Below, piece by piece: positions 60,243 to 63,885 of a DNA stretch of 63,885 nt (within the stretch, counting starts at the first letter, position 1; each line of letters opens with the position of its first letter). A program made the position numbers and the translations under genes. The stretch lies in NCBI RefSeq assembly GCF_000285295.1, contig NZ_CADP01000003.1, forward strand, positions 1 through 63,885. The letters run 5' to 3'. This stretch comes from Komagataeibacter europaeus LMG 18890 (GTDB lineage: Bacteria; Pseudomonadota; Alphaproteobacteria; Acetobacterales; Acetobacteraceae). The notes beneath the pieces were generated by a model. It was not told the DNA's origin, did not search any database, and saw nothing but the letters and a program-made list of their open reading frames with translations.

Positions 60243-61499
60243 TCAGGCCTTCTTGGGGGTTCCGGACAGGAGGAAGGCAGCCACGCCATCCATCGGCACT
60301 TCGGTCTGCTGCCCGCTATCCAGATCCTTGACCTGCACCACGCCGCGCGCGATCTCGTCACTACCGATGACGATGGCATGGGTTGCGTTCATGCGGTTGG
60401 CGCGTTCCATCCGGCGCTTCATGTTGCCGCGATAGGACGTTTCCGCCCGCACCCCTGCCCCACGCATGGCCTGCAATACTGTAATGGCCGCGGCCTGTGC
60501 ATCCGCCCCCATGGGAATGACGGCAACCGGGCGCGGCTCCGCCGGGATGTCCTCCAGCAGCATGGACAGGCGTTCGATCCCGCCGGCCCAGCCAATGGCG
60601 GGTGTCGCAGGCCCACCCATTTCCGCCACAAGCCCGTCATAGCGGCCACCGGCCAGCACGGTGCCCTGTGCGCCAAGCCGTTCGGTCACGAATTCGAAGG
60701 CGGTATGCCCGTAATAATCCAGCCCGCGCACGATGCGCGGATTTTCACGGAATTTCACGCCCATCACATCCAGCGTCCGGCGCAGGTCGTCCCAGAATGT
60801 CCGGGCGTCCGGCGTCAGGAAATCGGCGATCATCGGTGCATCGGCCAGAAGGGCGCGGTCCTGCGCCGCCTTGCTGTCCAGGATACGCAGCGGATTGCGT
60901 TCCAGCCGGGCCTGGCTGTCGGGGGACAGTTCGGCGCGGCGTTCGCTGAAATAGGCGATCAGCGCGGTCCGCCACGCATCGCGGCTGGCCATGTCACCCA
61001 GAGTATTGAGTTCAAGCACCACGTCATGCGCAATGCCCAGTCCCTGCAGCACGTCACGGCCCATGGCGATGACTTCGGCATCGGCCAGCGGCTCGGCAGC
61101 GCCCAGCAGTTCCGCGCCAATCTGGTGGAACTGGCGGTAACGCCCCTTCTGCGGGCGTTCGTAGCGGAACATCGGCCCGGCATAGAACACCTTCTGTGGC
61201 AGGGACTGCGTCAGCCCGTTGGTGACCAGCGCGCGGCAGATCGCGGCTGTCCCCTCGGGGCGCAGGGTCAGGGATTCGCCGCCCCGGTCCTCGAACGTGT
61301 ACATTTCCTTGGACACGACATCGGACGTATCGCCCAGCGAGCGTGAGAAGACCCGCGTATCTTCAAAAACCGGGGTCGCCCATTCGTCAAACCCGTACAG
61401 GCCGACAATGCGGCGGGCGGTTTCGACAACATGGGTAAAACGCCTGCGGTCCTCACCGATCAGGTCGTGGGTGCCACGAACGGGCTGTAAGCTGCTCAC
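60243..61499 (-). CDS. hisS: Histidyl-tRNA synthetase
   Basis: HisS is a class II synthetase charging tRNA-His. Motif 1 is followed by [18 protein letters not shown], motif 2 is [20 protein letters not shown], and the His-specific segment is [17 protein letters not shown]-like [17 protein letters not shown]. The C-terminal anticodon domain has [18 protein letters not shown] chose GTG at 61499 ([12 protein letters not shown]) because AGGA lies 10 bp upstream; an ATG at 61517 would add six residues. It lies 102 bp after ispG. Confidence 0.94.
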   Translation of the reverse strand: MSSLQPVRGTHDLIGEDRRRFTHVVETARRIVGLYGFDEWATPVFEDTRVFSRSLGDTSDVVSKEMYTFEDRGGESLTLRPEGTAAICRALVTNGLTQSLPQKVFYAGPMFRYERPQKGRYRQFHQIGAELLGAAEPLADAEVIAMGRDVLQGLGIAHDVVLELNTLGDMASRDAWRTALIAYFSERRAELSPDSQARLERNPLRILDSKAAQDRALLADAPMIADFLTPDARTFWDDLRRTLDVMGVKFRENPRIVRGLDYYGHTAFEFVTERLGAQGTVLAGGRYDGLVAEMGGPATPAIGWAGGIERLSMLLEDIPAEPRPVAVIPMGADAQAAAITVLQAMRGAGVRAETSYRGNMKRRMERANRMNATHAIVIGSDEIARGVVQVKDLDSGQQTEVPMDGVAAFLLSGTPKKA

Positions 61500-61555
61500 T
61501 ACGCGATATTCCTGCATTGAACCCGGTCCACGCCCCTGGGGCCGGCCGGTTGGGC

Positions 61556-61594
61556 GGCGCGCCGGACCGTGGCGCGCCGGACCGTGGCGCGCCG
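61556..61594. repeat. 15-bp tandem repeat between ispG and hisS
   Basis: GGCGCGCCGGACCGT occurs twice in tandem (61556-61570, 61571-61585), then a partial third copy GGCGCGCCG (61586-61594). Each unit contains the self-complementary octamer GGCGCGCC. It lies 8 bp from the ispG stop and about 57 bp before the GTG start of hisS. Confidence 0.8.
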
Positions 61595-61601
61595 CGTGTC
61601 T

Positions 61602-62762
61602 TCAGTCCGCGGTGGACATGGTGGCTTCGCGGGCCATTTCCTCGGCGGGGGTATTGGTGGCGTCGGCGGCTGCAAGCTGCTCCACCTTCTTTTCCACCAG
61701 TTCGACAATATGCTCGATCATGTCGCCTGCGGGCATGGTGTGGTCCTGCTTGCCCGCGGAATAGACCATGTGACGACCCGATCCGCCGCCGGTCACGCCG
61801 ATATCGGTCATCAGCGCCTCACCGGGGCCATTGACCACGCAGCCGATGATCGACAGCGTCATGGGCGTCTTGATATGCGCCAGCCGGTCTTCCAGCGTCT
61901 GCACGGTCTCGATCACGTTGAAGCCCTGACGCGCACAGGACGGACAGGAAATGATCTTCACGCCACGGTGGCGCAGGCCGAGTGACTTCAGGATATCCCA
62001 GCCAACCAGCACTTCTTCTTCCGGCTCGGCCGAGAGCGAGACGCGCATGGTGTCACCCACGCCCGACCACAGCAGGTTGCCCAGCCCGATGGAGGACTTG
62101 ACCGTGCCCGCGCGCTTGCTGCCCGCTTCGGTAATGCCGATATGCAGCGGATGGTCGCATACATCGGCCAGCTGCTGGTAGGCCGCGACCGCCATGAACA
62201 CGTCGGACGCCTTCACGCTGATCTTGAATTCATGGAAATCATGATCTTCAAGAATCTTGGCATGTTCCAGCGCGCTTTCCACCAGCGCGTCGGGGTTGGG
62301 TTCACCGTATTTTTCCAGCAGATGCTTTTCCAGCGAACCGGCGTTCACGCCGATGCGGATGGAACAGTTGTGGTCCTTCGCCGCGTTCACGACTTCACGC
62401 ACGCGTTCGGCGCTGCCGATGTTGCCGGGGTTGATGCGCAGGCACGCGGCACCGGCCTTTGCGGCCTCGATGGCGCGCTTGTAGTGGAAATGGATGTCAG
62501 CCACGATCGGCACATTCACTTCACGCACGATTTCGGCCAGCGCCTTCGTGCTGTCCTCATCGGGACAGGAGACGCGCACGATGTCCACGCCCGCCAGTTC
62601 GGCGCGGCGGATCTGCGCGATCGTGGCCTCGGCGTCGGTGGTCAGGGTATTGGTCATGGTCTGGACCGAAACCGGGGCGTCACCACCGACCGGCACGCTG
62701 CCGACATGGATCTGCCGCGACTTGCGGCGTTCGATGTGCTGATAAGGACGATAGCTGCTCAT
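61602..62762 (-). CDS. ispG: 4-hydroxy-3-methylbut-2-en-1-yl diphosphate synthase IspG
   Basis: IspG (GcpE) is the penultimate enzyme of the MEP isoprenoid pathway and uses a 4Fe-4S cluster. Cluster cysteines lie in [17 protein letters not shown] and in [11 protein letters not shown]. The TIM-barrel start is [20 protein letters not shown], and RINPGNIG is also invariant. Length 386 is normal. It is downstream of the RodZ-like gene by about 130 bp and upstream of hisS, all minus strand. Confidence 0.96.
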   Translation of the reverse strand: MSSYRPYQHIERRKSRQIHVGSVPVGGDAPVSVQTMTNTLTTDAEATIAQIRRAELAGVDIVRVSCPDEDSTKALAEIVREVNVPIVADIHFHYKRAIEAAKAGAACLRINPGNIGSAERVREVVNAAKDHNCSIRIGVNAGSLEKHLLEKYGEPNPDALVESALEHAKILEDHDFHEFKISVKASDVFMAVAAYQQLADVCDHPLHIGITEAGSKRAGTVKSSIGLGNLLWSGVGDTMRVSLSAEPEEEVLVGWDILKSLGLRHRGVKIISCPSCARQGFNVIETVQTLEDRLAHIKTPMTLSIIGCVVNGPGEALMTDIGVTGGGSGRHMVYSAGKQDHTMPAGDMIEHIVELVEKKVEQLAAADATNTPAEEMAREATMSTAD

Positions 62763-62891
62763 TATGTGCCCTCCAGATAAGGCGGCGGTTTGTGCTCCGG
62801 CCCGCCGTGGCGGGGCGGCACGGCCCGGGAATCTGTTACATGCCGGTTTCCGGCATGGTGACCATCAGGGGACCATGCCGTGGAGACCATT

Positions 62892-63885
62892 CTACTCCGG
62901 ATTGATGTGCTGCGGGAGGGGCGGAGAAAGATTATTGCCACTTCCCGTCACGGGTGTTGCGCCAACGGCCGATGAATCGGTCATGGGCGAAGGTGCCGGT
63001 GGGTGAATGGCGGGCGCGGGGGCGGCATGCATGACCGACCCGTCCGCCACGGCTGCGGGGTTGAGGGGGATGTTGTGCCGGACTTCCCCGTTACGGCCCA
63101 GCGGTGGCGTCGTGACGCCACCGGCCACAAGTGTCAGGCCGCCCGCATTGCCGACCGTCAGCACGAGGCCGGATTGATCCTGCGGCGTCTGCCATGTCTC
63201 GCCGGGCTGCATCGTATGGTCATACAGCACGGGCCCACCGGGCTTGCGCACCTGCACCCATGTCATGGCGGTCGCGTTCAGGGTCACGCTGTCCGCCGGG
63301 GTGGCGGGCTGTGCGGCCGCCGCGGCCTGCTGGGCCAGCACGTTACGGTCCTCGCCCATTTTTTCCAGCGGCTGCATGGGGGTGGCCGGCGCGGGTGGTT
63401 CGCCCGGTGCGGCCTGTGGCATGGGCACGGATGACGGCGTGCCGGTCAGGGCGTCACGTTCCTGCTGGGGAAGCGGCTGCGGCGGCGGTTCGGGCCGTTC
63501 CTCGGCCGGGGGCAGGACGGACGCCACCTGCGGCGATGCGGTGGAGGAGGAGGACAGTCCTGGCAGCGTCAGCTTGGCGGGTATGTCATGACCCAGGCCA
63601 TCCGTGCCGGTCAGCTTGTACCAGCCGATATAGGCCACCACCAGGATCACGATGCCGCACAGCAGCAGCACCCCGGTCGGCAGCCCGCGTTCGGGCAACG
63701 GCATGGGAAAGGATAGTTCGGACCGACGGGTGAACGCGCCACGGCTTTCGACCTTGAAGCGTTCAACCAGTTGTTCGGCTTCCAGGTCCAGCGCCTTGGC
63801 ATAGGTGCGCAGGAAACCCACGGCATAGGCCCCGCCGGGCAGTTCGCCCGGGTGGCCCGCCTCCAGCGCCTCCAGGTATGGCAGG
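62892..63885 (-). CDS. RodZ-like HTH/DUF4115 protein, 5' part missing
   Basis: The open frame runs off the right window edge, so the true N-terminus is not visible. The first visible residues (LPYLEALEAGHPGELP) and GFLRTYAKALDLEAEQLVERF are the end of the cytoplasmic helix-turn-helix domain of RodZ-type proteins. A transmembrane helix (LPTGVLLLCGIVILVVAYIGWY) and a long Pro/Gln/Ala-rich periplasmic linker follow. The C-terminal DUF4115 beta domain (ATAMTWVQVRKPGGPVLYD) closes it. RodZ links MreB filaments to the cell wall. Neighbouring ispG is a known association. Confidence 0.88.
   Translation of the reverse strand, partial: LPYLEALEAGHPGELPGGAYAVGFLRTYAKALDLEAEQLVERFKVESRGAFTRRSELSFPMPLPERGLPTGVLLLCGIVILVVAYIGWYKLTGTDGLGHDIPAKLTLPGLSSSSTASPQVASVLPPAEERPEPPPQPLPQQERDALTGTPSSVPMPQAAPGEPPAPATPMQPLEKMGEDRNVLAQQAAAAAQPATPADSVTLNATAMTWVQVRKPGGPVLYDHTMQPGETWQTPQDQSGLVLTVGNAGGLTLVAGGVTTPPLGRNGEVRHNIPLNPAAVADGSVMHAAPAPAIHPPAPSPMTDSSAVGATPVTGSGNNLSPPLPQHINPE

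Overview
The window is chromosomal DNA from an acetic acid bacterium (Acetobacteraceae), most likely Komagataeibacter or Gluconacetobacter. It is GC-rich with strong G/C preference at third codon positions. It carries the lineage's oxidative-fermentation enzymes: a membrane-bound PQQ glucose dehydrogenase and a three-subunit molybdopterin/2Fe-2S/cytochrome c aldehyde dehydrogenase. It also has typical alphaproteobacterial gene neighbourhoods (prfA-prmC-DUF4167, DUF2849-cysI-DUF934, rpsB-tsf, an alphaproteobacterial-type SOS box at lexA). The genus call is inference from gene content; no search was possible.

Layout. 0-7 kb: the end of an IS5-family element, rsmI with a divergent LppC-type lipoprotein, a small unknown gene, and an LPS block (waaA, lpxK, lpxL-like acyltransferase). 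6.6-12.9 kb: sulfate assimilation in two minus-strand units, cysH-cysD-cysNC closed by a strong terminator, then DUF2849-cysI-DUF934. 12.9-28.4 kb: housekeeping genes (universal stress protein, pdxH, fabI, aroC, osmC-like, rpsB, tsf, recO, parC, bpt, hemB, an APC permease, glyA, an aspartoacylase-like hydrolase). 28.5-38.1 kb: a DEAD-box helicase, an ELM1-family protein followed by two unrecognised genes (629 and 127 aa), tRNA-Val(CAC), yifB, dnaB and a glycosyltransferase. 38.4-46.9 kb: a carbon-oxidation block with a mannitol-dehydrogenase-family enzyme, PQQ glucose dehydrogenase and the aldehyde dehydrogenase operon. 47.1-51.8 kb: DUF3429, eno, an FtsB-like protein, rpmG, moeA and lexA. 51.9-56.5 kb: biotin synthesis, with bioF, a bioH-like gene and a bioC-bioD fusion read divergently from bioA. 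56.6-63.9 kb: a small winged-helix gene, then a minus-strand run of a RodZ-like gene (cut by the window edge), ispG, hisS, prfA, prmC and DUF4167.

How the genes work together. Glucose and aldehyde oxidation in the periplasm feeds electrons to ubiquinone, and moeA a few kilobases away makes the cofactor the aldehyde dehydrogenase needs. The cys genes cover sulfate to sulfide. The bio genes cover malonyl-ACP methylation through dethiobiotin, without bioB in view.

Most of the window is ordinary core genome, and I do not see a clear new defence or mobile system. The items most worth a second look are the ELM1-family/629-aa/127-aa gene set with an internally duplicated unknown protein, a dispersed double-hairpin repeat present three times at gene 3' ends (one copy apparently split by the IS), the bioC-bioD fusion, an inverted repeat before cysH, and several perfect palindromes in spacers.
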